Assembly (NCBI GenBank): GCA_031266615.1
Contig: JAISAR010000062.1
Location: 1 to 11,591 of the forward strand
Direction of reading: 5' to 3'
Length of the DNA: 11,591 nucleotides
Source: Rickettsiales bacterium
Lineage (GTDB): Bacteria > Pseudomonadota > Alphaproteobacteria > Rickettsiales > Anaplasmataceae
Numbering within the stretch: position 1 is the stretch's first letter; every line of letters begins with the position of its first letter. Both the position numbers and the translations under genes were made by a program. The notes beneath the pieces are model-generated. The model was not told the DNA's origin, did not search any database, and saw nothing but the letters and a program-made list of their open reading frames with translations. Below are positions 1-6,819 of the stretch, in pieces.

Positions 1-241
1 ATCTAATACGGGATTCTTTTGTCTTTTTTTCTGCTTAGTAAGTTTCTTAGCACTTAAGCTAAGGGTCTGTTGCAGTTTAAAAGTCGCTAAATTGCAGCGT
101 TTAAGACTTAAAAAAACGCCAATACTGAAAATAAATATCGACCAGGGCTTCTTTTGTTTTTTTTCTCGTTTGGTAAATTTTTTAAATATTTATTACTAAA
201 GCAGTATCCTGGATCCCAGTATCAAGTACTGGGATGACAAG
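1..241 (+). repeat. Modular Wolbachia-type intergenic repeat block, left copy
   Basis: This stretch has no credible gene. It is built of modules that recur in inverted orientation at the right edge of the window (11383-11591). The best match is 154-240 against 11383-11470. It runs from a T-rich tract through a 'ggtaaatt...ttaaatatttattactaaag' segment into a palindrome at 213-235. A weaker duplicate of the T-rich module lies inside the block itself (about 10-50 versus 146-190), and 50-80 resembles the 'gcgcttaaactaagcgtcag' segment of the right copy. The direct duplication and the inverted match are seen in the sequence. That this is a dispersed repeat family of the genome is inferred from how such palindromes behave in Wolbachia. 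Confidence 0.75.
213..235. repeat. Palindromic hairpin, 9-bp arms
   Basis: The arms atcccagta (213-221) and tactgggat (227-235) pair perfectly around the loop tcaag. The sequence 'gatgaca' follows, as in the common Wolbachia dispersed palindromes. A variant of the same hairpin lies at 11388-11410 with compensating changes in both arms (attccagta/tactggaat). That pattern suggests the pairing itself is conserved or copied. No T-run follows, so it is not a typical terminator. Confidence 0.8.
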
Positions 242-360
242 AGAAGGGATTACTTGGATAACACCCTACTGGCTACCTGGGTGACAAGAAAAGAGGGTGT
301 GGAATGGCATCATAGGGGCTGCTTGCATAACGCCATTAATTGCAGGCTTAAAGGAAAACA
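242..360. other. Intergenic spacer downstream of the RDD genes
   Basis: This is non-coding sequence between the repeat block and the stop codon of the downstream RDD gene. It contains degenerate half-sites of the same palindrome family (tacctgggtgacaag near 275). It also has a loose 6-bp inverted repeat, aatggc at 302-307 and gccatt about 30 bases further on. Neither is a convincing terminator for the minus-strand operon, because no T-tract follows on that strand. Confidence 0.4.
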
Positions 361-837
361 TCAACTGGGTTTGTAGTCTATCACTACCGTATTTGCAATT
401 TTATCATGAAAAGCTTGTCTATGTTTATCATCTACTGCACATACTAAAACTAAGATTAGTATAGCTAAGAATAAAATAGGATTGCAAAGTGGTATACAGT
501 AAATTATGAAAAAAGCGATAGTCCTTTTTATTGCTTGTATTAGAGTGATCTGCTCAAGTGTATCTTTGTCTCTCACACTCATGCTAAATAACAAGTGTCC
601 TGGAGTGCCGCCAAATTTTACTAGCATGAATATGTGAAATACACATGGTATCATCAAAAATAAAGAAAATACAATCGTGGTGATTACAATTATTGCCCCC
701 ATGACCCCCTTTATTGCGTGTGTGAGTGAGAAACCTACCGCTACCAAAACAAACGGTATTACAATAAGTAAAATACAATCAACTATGAATGCTAGAGTAC
801 GCCTTGTCATTGTTGAGTAGTTTACTTTTTTATCCAT
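361..837 (-). CDS. RDD family membrane protein (downstream paralogue)
   Basis: This 158-residue integral membrane protein belongs to the RDD family, named for conserved Arg and Asp residues. The biochemical role is poorly known; some members are linked to ion transport or stress. The N-terminal signature TRRTLAFIVD (residues 11-20) holds the Arg and first Asp. Hydrophobic segments lie at about 19-36, 45-72 and 107-135. The central FGGTPGHLL motif (75-83) and the closing DDKHRQAFHDKIANTVV (136-152) are typical of the family. The ATG at 835-837 is preceded by TAGGTAG on the minus strand, a reasonable ribosome binding site. It lies 22 bases downstream of a paralogous RDD gene in the same direction, and both end in TVVIDYKPS, so tandem duplication and co-transcription are likely. 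The substrate cannot be told from sequence. Confidence 0.85.
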   Translation of the reverse strand: MDKKVNYSTMTRRTLAFIVDCILLIVIPFVLVAVGFSLTHAIKGVMGAIIVITTIVFSLFLMIPCVFHIFMLVKFGGTPGHLLFSMSVRDKDTLEQITLIQAIKRTIAFFIIYCIPLCNPILFLAILILVLVCAVDDKHRQAFHDKIANTVVIDYKPS

Positions 838-859
838 GTACTACCTATAAAAAGAAGTA

Positions 860-1369
860 TTAACTAGGTTTATAATCTATCACTACTGTTTTTGCAAATT
901 TATCATAAAAAGTCTGTTTGCGTTGGTCAAATATTGCAAATAAAACTAAAATTAGCACAATTAAAAGACATAAATAAGCATAATCGTAATGTTGCGAATA
1001 AAGCAGAAAGCGAAAAATAATCCAGAGGCCTCCCTTAGAAATACATTTTATTGCTGCTTGGACTAGAGTAACATTCTTAAGTGTACTTGCGTCTTTAATA
1101 TACATGCCACACAATAGTTTTCCTGGAGTACCACCAAGTTTTGTTACCATTAATATTTTAAACACTGTTAGTACTAATGTTGTGGTCGCTATATAAACTA
1201 CAAATGGTATTTTTGTTGCTAATTGTTCAGCTTCCTGAAAAAAATCTTTATCATACAGTAATATATAGATGAATACGCCACAGATAAGATGAGGGGAAAA
1301 CATGAGAAAATCAAGTACTTCTGCTAAAATGCGTCTTGTAAACCTTGCATAACTTATTTTAGTATCCAT
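860..1369 (-). CDS. RDD family membrane protein (upstream paralogue)
   Basis: This 169-residue RDD family membrane protein is the first gene of the minus-strand pair. It has the same layout as its neighbour: TRRILAEVLD at 11-20 with the family Arg/Asp, membrane segments at about 20-38, 55-75 and 115-147, KLGGTPGKLL at 77-86, and FDQRKQTFYDKFAKTVV near the end. An in-frame GTG lies three codons upstream (1378), but the ATG at 1367-1369 is the better start. AGGTGG sits 5 bases upstream of it, and the protein then begins MDTKISY, aligned with MDKKVNY of the paralogue. A TATACT hexamer on the minus strand (1396-1401) is a possible -10 box without a good -35. Family assignment is firm; function is unknown. 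Confidence 0.85.
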   Translation of the reverse strand: MDTKISYARFTRRILAEVLDFLMFSPHLICGVFIYILLYDKDFFQEAEQLATKIPFVVYIATTTLVLTVFKILMVTKLGGTPGKLLCGMYIKDASTLKNVTLVQAAIKCISKGGLWIIFRFLLYSQHYDYAYLCLLIVLILVLFAIFDQRKQTFYDKFAKTVVIDYKPS

Positions 1370-1517
1370 ACGCCCCACCTAATATTTTACCGATTAGTAT
1401 AAAAGCACGTTATTAAATAATCGTAAACATGCTGATTTTGATAATATTAGTTTGTATCTTCATAACGTAAGGTATTAGAGCTGAAATATTTTACAAGGAA
1501 AAGTGAAACTGCACGCT

Positions 1518-1652
1518 CAATGGCGTCAACTTAAGGAAAAATGTCAGCGACTATTGTACAAAATTTCTCCCTAAAACTTTTACCATTAAATTACCCAAAA
1601 GCTGCAAGAAACAAGCACTTTTGCTTCTATTTTATTTCAACAAAGAAGTTTA
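1518..1652 (+). mobile_element. Truncated MITE-like element (copy 1)
   Basis: It begins with the 18-base terminal sequence caatggcgtcaacttaag. It then follows the reverse complement of 10031-10166 at roughly 90% identity by eye, with a few small indels, up to 'caacaaagaagttta'. After that it diverges, so the second terminal inverted repeat present in the other copy is missing. No open reading frame is carried. I read it as a decayed or one-ended copy of a short non-autonomous element. Confidence 0.75.
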
Positions 1653-1686
1653 AAATGTGTCCTTTTTAGGTGAGATTTGTCAAGGT

Positions 1687-1713
1687 GCACATGCCAAAGC
1701 TGGTTTGATGTGC
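1687..1713. other. Bulged hairpin upstream of the phospholipase D gene
   Basis: The segment gcacat (1687-1692) pairs with atgtgc (1708-1713), and caaa (1695-1698) pairs with tttg (1704-1707). This gives a 10-bp stem with a 2-nt bulge (1693-1694) and a 5-nt loop. It lies about 57-65 bases before the start of the gene. It is not followed by a T-run, so it is more likely an operator, a leader structure or chance than a terminator. Confidence 0.35.
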
Positions 1714-1769
1714 GAGGGGTCTATTGACAGATGATTAAACTATGATGTAGCCTATCACCATACGTTCAG

Positions 1770-2306
1770 GTGTGGGTTGTGAGGTTTTTATACCTTTTGC
1801 TTTTGTTGTTGTGTTTTTCTCTGTATTACTATGCAGGTCCTATATCTTCGCCCTGCCCAAAAGCTACAGTTTGCTTCTCGCCTGAAGAAGACTGTGCTGT
1901 ACCGATAATCAGCGAGATAGACCAGTCCAAAGAATCCATCTTAGTTCAAGAATATACATTTACTCTTAAAGCGATTGCAAATGCCTTGATTAATGCTAAG
2001 GAGCGTGGCGTTGATGTTAAAGTCATTTTAGATAAATCGCAACTTTACTCGAAATATAGTGTTATAAATGAATTGTTTGCAAGTGGAATACCAGTTTGGA
2101 TTGATGATAAGCCAAAAATCGCCCATAATAAGGTAATAATTGTAGATAATCAAAAAGTCATCACAGGGTCATTTAACCTTAGTAAAACAGCCAAAAAAGG
2201 AAATGCTGAAAATCTATTAATTGTTAAAGAATATCCTGAATTAGTTCAGCAGTATGTAAAAAACTGGGAGACACGAAAGTCACAATCTTATCAATATGCT
2301 CCCTAG
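1770..2306 (+). CDS. Secreted phospholipase D / endonuclease with one HKD motif
   Basis: This 178-residue protein of the phospholipase D superfamily resembles in size and layout the short Nuc-type nucleases and the rickettsial Pld proteins, which act as dimers because each chain has one HKD motif. Residues 5-22 are a very hydrophobic segment after a positively charged start, a signal peptide or N-terminal anchor. Export to the periplasm or beyond is therefore likely. The motif is intact: H119-x-K121-x4-D126-x6-G133-S134, followed by N136 and E148-N149. The GTG at 1770 and the GTG at 1779 (residue 4) are both possible starts. The AGG at 1768-1770 is correctly spaced only for 1779, which would give a 175-residue product. 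In Rickettsia, Pld has been tied to phagosome escape; whether this protein cleaves lipid or nucleic acid cannot be decided here. Confidence 0.88.
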   Translation: MWVVRFLYLLLLLLCFSLYYYAGPISSPCPKATVCFSPEEDCAVPIISEIDQSKESILVQEYTFTLKAIANALINAKERGVDVKVILDKSQLYSKYSVINELFASGIPVWIDDKPKIAHNKVIIVDNQKVITGSFNLSKTAKKGNAENLLIVKEYPELVQQYVKNWETRKSQSYQYAP

Positions 2307-2342
2307 GTACTTGCTGAAAAGTAGTGGAAAGAAGTTTTCTAG

Positions 2343-2371
2343 TTGATTGATGTAATTGCGCATGCTATAAT
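2343..2371 (+). promoter_or_regulatory. Sigma-70 promoter with extended -10 for the 179-aa gene
   Basis: The -35 box TTGATT (2343-2348) is separated by 17 bases from TATAAT (2366-2371). The -10 box is immediately preceded by TGC, giving the extended -10 form. The start codon at 2398 lies 26 bases downstream. Except for one or two -35 positions this is consensus, unusually good for this genome. Confidence 0.68.
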
Positions 2372-2397
2372 AAGTTAAAGGTTTTAGGAATTAGGCG

Positions 2398-2937
2398 ATG
2401 GATTATATAAACGATGCTGCTGGTAGTTACACTACCATTCATGATTTTTTTCATAATAACGGAGCAGGAGACTATAAAGTTCAATGCAGTTACAACGGTG
2501 TACCTTATGCAACTGATGAGTGCATACATGCCGGAGATAAGTTCTACGCTGACAATTTTATGGACTCGCATTATGGTAGGGAGATAAAAATGTACCCTCA
2601 AAGTGAACTTTTAGCTAAAGAATATGCTGGGAATATGTTGCCTGTTTCAATATCACTGGATAAGGATTTAATAAAAATAAAAGACTGTCAGAAAAAAGCT
2701 GAATTTGCAGAACTAGGAGGAAAATCAGATGATCTAGTGTATGATAAGCAAGAGCATATAAAGTGCCACACAACGGAGTTATCATATGACAATGTTTGTG
2801 CTTATCATAATAAAACTTCAACACTTAACATTAGACATGATGCGCCAAGTGATCCGCAATATAGTTTAAATATAGCATTCACAAAGGTTAATGATAATAA
2901 ACCAGGGTTTTGGCAAAAACTTAAAAACATGTTTTAG
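2398..2937 (+). CDS. Hypothetical protein, 179 aa, unrecognised
   Basis: I do not recognise this protein. It has no signal peptide and no membrane segment. It is polar and rich in Asp, Tyr, His and Lys, with five cysteines (C30, C42, C97, C123, C134). It ends in a short basic-aromatic tail, KPGFWQKLKNMF, that could form an amphipathic helix. The ATG at 2398 is supported by AGGA at 2386-2389 (8-base spacing) and by a near-consensus promoter just upstream. The gene stands alone between the phospholipase D gene and an unrelated membrane protein gene. A lineage-restricted cytoplasmic or secreted effector-like protein is a guess only. That it is a real gene is supported by its promoter, its ribosome binding site and its uninterrupted frame. 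Confidence 0.72.
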   Translation: MDYINDAAGSYTTIHDFFHNNGAGDYKVQCSYNGVPYATDECIHAGDKFYADNFMDSHYGREIKMYPQSELLAKEYAGNMLPVSISLDKDLIKIKDCQKKAEFAELGGKSDDLVYDKQEHIKCHTTELSYDNVCAYHNKTSTLNIRHDAPSDPQYSLNIAFTKVNDNKPGFWQKLKNMF

Positions 2938-3000
2938 CTAAAGTAGCATTCTTCTCAATGGAAAGATTTTGTATATGCTTGCTTTATTTGTCTTGAACTA

Positions 3001-3029
3001 TTGATAAGTCTGTTACAATAAAGTATAAC
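3001..3029 (+). promoter_or_regulatory. Sigma-70 promoter for the five-helix membrane protein gene
   Basis: TTGATA (3001-3006), 17 bases, then TATAAC (3024-3029): one mismatch in each hexamer and ideal spacing. The start codon at 3056 is 26 bases downstream. This separates the gene from the upstream hypothetical gene as its own transcription unit. Confidence 0.68.
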
Positions 3030-3055
3030 TCTATTAGCTAAATATTACTTGAGAT

Positions 3056-3814
3056 ATGGAGATTTTTTGGGCAACTTTGGAAAAGACATTGGGTAAAGTT
3101 TTTCCTGCTAAAATAGTGGGCTCTTTTTTAGGAATAGGGTACTTACCAGGTTGGCAGAACTATTGGTCTTCTTTTTTAATATTATTTGTTACCGATATCA
3201 TATTGGTTCTCATATACGGAGGAGATTTTATACTATACAAAATGCCAAATTCGGGCGTAGTTGTGGCTGCTATTTTTGTGAAGTTGGCAATAGTTATGTT
3301 AGTACTACAATTAGTTGGAATATCCATTTTTCATACTCAAGACCCTTCAGCAAACAGTGGTGAGAATATAGTAATACAAATAGCGTCAGGGCAAGTGCTG
3401 ACTGTTGCGCTTTCAATGCCAGCAATAATGTCAATTTATCATTCTGTAAGTAAACTCTATGGAAGCATATGTAAGCAGATACTTCAATGTCCGTTTTGGT
3501 TTAATGATTTCATGCACTTGTTCTTTTTCTTTATTATACCTTATGCATTTTTTAATATTGTGGAAGTGATAAAACCTTGGCCAATAAGTTCGATACAGCT
3601 CAGTTATAACAATGCAATATCAATTACATTTGAGGGGATTTTCCATACGTTTTATGCAGTAATTTTGTTGTATTTGACTGCATTTATATTCTGCGATTTA
3701 ACTATGCATAACGCAATTGTCCTAAACAAGAGCATAATTCAATATGTGAAAGAAAATTCAGTAGTCTTAAGTGACTACTTGCATAACACTATAAAAAAAA
3801 TAAATATTGAATAG
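3056..3814 (+). CDS. Polytopic membrane protein, 252 aa, unrecognised
   Basis: This is an integral membrane protein with about five hydrophobic segments: residues 37-57, 67-92, 104-126, 152-172 and 193-215. A soluble tail of about 35 residues follows. The overall plan resembles Yip1/YIF-like small membrane proteins, but I see no diagnostic motif and do not assign a family. The N-terminal 25 residues (ATLEKTLGKVFPAKIVG) are amphipathic. The ATG at 3056 has only a weak GAG upstream at very short spacing, so the start is less certain than the frame. The gene has its own promoter and ends 44 bases before glyQ, whose likely -35 box overlaps its last codons. Function is unknown. Confidence 0.72.
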   Translation: MEIFWATLEKTLGKVFPAKIVGSFLGIGYLPGWQNYWSSFLILFVTDIILVLIYGGDFILYKMPNSGVVVAAIFVKLAIVMLVLQLVGISIFHTQDPSANSGENIVIQIASGQVLTVALSMPAIMSIYHSVSKLYGSICKQILQCPFWFNDFMHLFFFFIIPYAFFNIVEVIKPWPISSIQLSYNNAISITFEGIFHTFYAVILLYLTAFIFCDLTMHNAIVLNKSIIQYVKENSVVLSDYLHNTIKKINIE

Positions 3815-3834
3815 TACCTATTTGCTTATATATT
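3807..3834 (+). promoter_or_regulatory. Possible promoter of glyQ
   Basis: TTGAAT (3807-3812), 16 bases, then TATATT (3829-3834), 25 bases before the GTG start of glyQ. The -35 overlaps the stop codon region of the preceding gene. The match is moderate and the region is AT-rich, so chance is possible. Confidence 0.4.
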
Positions 3835-3858
3835 CAGTATAAAAAGTGTGCAGTTTAC

Positions 3859-4698
3859 GTGAACCTACAAAGCATAATAAAGAGATTGCAAGATTTTTGG
3901 GCTGATGAGGGATGTACTATACTTCATCCGTACACATCCGAAGTTGGGGCTGGAACGTTGCATCCTGCAACAATCATGTCAGCAATTGATGCAAAACCAA
4001 CAAAGATTGCGTATCTACAACCAGTAATTAGGCCAGCAGATGGACGCTATGGTGATAACCCTAATCGCTTATATCAACACCATCAATACCAAGTGATAAT
4101 CAAACCTTCTGGTAATAATTTGCAGGATGTTTACTTAAGTAGCTTAAAGGCTCTTGGCATATCCACTGAGAAGTATGATATTAAATTTATTGAAGATGAT
4201 TGGGAAAACCCAAGTGTTGGTGCATCAGGGCTTGGGTGGGAAGTTACATGCAACGGGATGGAAGTAACACAACTTACTTATATACAGCAAGTAGGAGGTA
4301 TTGACTGCAAAATAATTCCTGGTGAGGTGGCGTATGGGTTGGAGCGCCTAGCAATGTGCATACAGGGTGTGGATAATGTTTACGATATAATTTGGAACGA
4401 CAGCGGCGTAACTTATGGAGATATTTTTAAACAAAGAGAATATGAATTTTCTCACCTTGCGCTTGATTATTATGATACTAAAGTAGTACAGCAGCAGTTT
4501 GAGGACACAGAAAGACTATGTAAATTTCTTATTGGAAAAGAATTACCAGTAGCAGCTTATGACCAATGCGTTAAAACTAGCCACCTACTTAATCTGCTTG
4601 ATGCAAGAGGTGTGCTTGGTGTGAATGAGCGTACAGTGTATATTGGTAGAGTTAGAGAGCTGACAAAAAAATGCTGTGAGTTATATATGAGTAAGTAA
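3859..4698 (+). CDS. glyQ: Glycine-tRNA ligase alpha subunit
   Basis: This is the catalytic subunit of the alpha2-beta2 bacterial glycyl-tRNA synthetase, a class II enzyme that activates glycine with ATP and charges tRNA-Gly in the cytoplasm. The start NLQSIIKRLQDFWADEGC is the classic GlyQ N-terminus. Class II motif 2 is visible around residues 55-80 (QPVIRPADGRYGDNPNR, then YQHHQYQV). Motif 3 is at 155-169 (GEVAYGLERLAMCIQ). At 279 residues it is slightly shorter than the E. coli protein of about 300, with the missing length at the C-terminus. The start codon is GTG at 3859; the homologous N-terminus begins exactly there, although no clear Shine-Dalgarno precedes it. It is followed 3 bases later by glyS, so the two subunits are co-translated. 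Confidence 0.97.
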   Translation: MNLQSIIKRLQDFWADEGCTILHPYTSEVGAGTLHPATIMSAIDAKPTKIAYLQPVIRPADGRYGDNPNRLYQHHQYQVIIKPSGNNLQDVYLSSLKALGISTEKYDIKFIEDDWENPSVGASGLGWEVTCNGMEVTQLTYIQQVGGIDCKIIPGEVAYGLERLAMCIQGVDNVYDIIWNDSGVTYGDIFKQREYEFSHLALDYYDTKVVQQQFEDTERLCKFLIGKELPVAAYDQCVKTSHLLNLLDARGVLGVNERTVYIGRVRELTKKCCELYMSK

Positions 4699-4701
4699 CA
4701 T

Positions 4702-6819
4702 ATGTCGTCACAATTATTATTTGAATGCCTTTCAGAAGAAATACCACCGAGAATGCAAAATTCAGCTGCAGCTCAAGTTAAGAGTTATGTTGCTAATGCT
4801 TTCAACAAAAACAATGTGAAATTTGCGTCTATAGAGGTTTTTATAACGGCACGCCGCATTACTCTTTTTGTTGATAATATAAGCATTTCTGGACTCAAGG
4901 ATTCTAATGACGAAGTTAAAGGACCAAATGTTAACGCACCAAAAAGTGCCGTTGAAGGTTTTTTAAGGAAAAATGGAAAAAGTGAGACAGATTTATTCGT
5001 TCGCAAGGTAGGTAATGGAGACTTTTACTTCATTAAAAAAGATGTTTGCTCATTTAATGTTCAAGAGTTTCTCAAAAATCAACTAGAGGAGATGTTGAAA
5101 AATTTCTCTTGGCCAAAAAGCATGAGGTGGAGTGAAGGAAAAGAAAGGTGGGTTAGGCCAATTAAAAACATTCTATGCATTTTAAATGATGAGATAATAC
5201 CTGTGTCTTTTGCAGGAGTCACAGCGCGCAACGTAACATATGGCCATAGGTTTCTCTCAAGCGGTATAGCGCTCACTGCTGAAACACCTAAAGACTACTT
5301 CGAATTGCTAGAAAAAAACAATGTCATTCTCCAGCCAGATAAAAGAAAACAATTTATACTGGACCAGATCGATAAATTCACAAAAGAGCAGAGTTTACAA
5401 CTCGAAGAAAATGATTATTTACTGAATGAATTAACGGGGCTTATAGAATGGCCGATTGTGCTGTTTGGCAAAGTGAATCAAGAAAAGTCATCTGGATTAC
5501 CGAAGGAAGTAGTTCTTAGCATAATCAATACACAGCAAAAATACCTTGCTTTAAGTAATGGGCAAAGAATTTCGCACTTTGTCACTGTTGTCAACGTTAA
5601 CAATGATGAAGTTGTCAAGGGGCATGAAAGAATATTGGAAGCACGTCTTGCTGATGCCCAGTTTTTGATATCTCAGGATAAAAAGGAAAATCTGGATTAT
5701 TATGTCAAGAAATTAGATTCGATATTGTTTCATGCTTCTCTTGGTAGCGTTGGAGAAAAAGTAAAGCGCATTATAGCTCTATCGAAATATATAGCCATAT
5801 ATGTTCCGCGTGCTTCACTAATTAAAGTTGAGCGTGCTGCATATTTAGCAAAGGCAGATCTTGCAACATCAATAGTAAAAGAGTTTCCAGAGTTGCAAGG
5901 AACAATGGGTGGGTATTATGCTTCTTACTTTCGAGAGGATGAAGAAATAGTGGAAGCTATAACTGAGCATTATAAGCCAATCGGATCAGAGCAAGAAGGT
6001 CCTAAGTCTCCTGCTGCAATTGCTGTGGCCATTGCTGATAAAGTAGATAGTTTAGTTGGTTTGATTGCAGCAGGTGAAAAGATCTCAGGCTCATATGATC
6101 AGTTTGGTCTGCGAAGAATGACAATTGGTGTGATTAGAACAATACTTGAAAATAATTTGCATGTTCCAGTTAAGCTATTGATAGATAAGTCAGTATCTTT
6201 ATATTCAAAACTTACATTTACTGAGAATGCAACATCGTTTGGTCAATCCAATAAGCCGAGCAAGGAAAAAATTTCAGAACTAGTGCTTAAATTCTTCCTG
6301 GAAAGATTCAAGGTTATTCTAAAAAATAGAGGTATAAAGCAAGATATTGTAGGTTCAATATTATATAGAACTGATATTAATGATCTGCTGACAGCAGAAA
6401 AACAAACTGTTGTATTAGACCATTATCTTAGTACGCCTGAAGGTGAACAGGTTCTGAGCACTTATAAAAGGGTCAGTAACATAGTCAATAAAGCAGAAAA
6501 AAATGACAATACTACTTACGGTGCATCTTATAATAAGAAGTTTTTGATTGATAGTGAAGAAATAGCACTATCAAATTGTGCTGTAGCTGTTTGTAAAAAC
6601 ATTAAACAAGCAATAAAAAATGGTTACTTCAATACAGCACTTGATGAACTTACTGGTTTTGCTCCATTTATCAACCAATTTATGGACAGTGTAAAAATCA
6701 ACTGCGATTCTGATAAGCTGAGAAAAAATAGGTTGTCTTTGCTTGCGAGTGTTGTTTCCATTTTTCATTTAGTAGCACGTTTTAGCCTCATACAAGTCAA
6801 ACAATGGGCTATGTCATAG
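4702..6819 (+). CDS. glyS: Glycine-tRNA ligase beta subunit
   Basis: This is the 705-residue beta subunit of glycyl-tRNA synthetase, needed for tRNA recognition by the alpha2-beta2 enzyme; E. coli GlyS is 689 residues. Typical landmarks are LLFECLSEEIPPRM at 5-18, FSWPKSMRW at 135-143, the NVTYGHRF segment at 177-184, the HD-like core KADLATSIVKEFPELQGTMG at about 384-403, and a C-terminal anticodon-binding domain ending DKLRKNRLSLLASVVSIF. The ATG at 4702 lies 3 bases after the glyQ stop. The last 16 bases overlap the start of uvrC in another frame. Frame and domains are intact. Confidence 0.97.
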   Translation: MSSQLLFECLSEEIPPRMQNSAAAQVKSYVANAFNKNNVKFASIEVFITARRITLFVDNISISGLKDSNDEVKGPNVNAPKSAVEGFLRKNGKSETDLFVRKVGNGDFYFIKKDVCSFNVQEFLKNQLEEMLKNFSWPKSMRWSEGKERWVRPIKNILCILNDEIIPVSFAGVTARNVTYGHRFLSSGIALTAETPKDYFELLEKNNVILQPDKRKQFILDQIDKFTKEQSLQLEENDYLLNELTGLIEWPIVLFGKVNQEKSSGLPKEVVLSIINTQQKYLALSNGQRISHFVTVVNVNNDEVVKGHERILEARLADAQFLISQDKKENLDYYVKKLDSILFHASLGSVGEKVKRIIALSKYIAIYVPRASLIKVERAAYLAKADLATSIVKEFPELQGTMGGYYASYFREDEEIVEAITEHYKPIGSEQEGPKSPAAIAVAIADKVDSLVGLIAAGEKISGSYDQFGLRRMTIGVIRTILENNLHVPVKLLIDKSVSLYSKLTFTENATSFGQSNKPSKEKISELVLKFFLERFKVILKNRGIKQDIVGSILYRTDINDLLTAEKQTVVLDHYLSTPEGEQVLSTYKRVSNIVNKAEKNDNTTYGASYNKKFLIDSEEIALSNCAVAVCKNIKQAIKNGYFNTALDELTGFAPFINQFMDSVKINCDSDKLRKNRLSLLASVVSIFHLVARFSLIQVKQWAMS

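Larger units (their letters stand above)
1370..1769. other. Gene-free intergenic region between divergent genes
   Basis: This 400-base stretch separates the minus-strand RDD pair from the plus-strand phospholipase D gene. Bases 1380-1517 are AT-rich, with no repeat or gene that I can see beyond the possible -10 of the RDD operon. Bases 1518-1652 are a truncated copy of the MITE-like element found next to hemB. Bases 1687-1713 form a bulged hairpin. A TTGACA at 1724-1729 and a TATGAT at 1741-1746 are only 11 bases apart, too close for one sigma-70 promoter, so the phospholipase D promoter is not settled. Confidence 0.6.

Noticed and set aside
1724..1746. TTGACA and TATGAT as a promoter for the phospholipase D gene.
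   Set aside because: The spacer is 11 bases, far from the 16-18 required. No other hexamer at proper spacing fits well.
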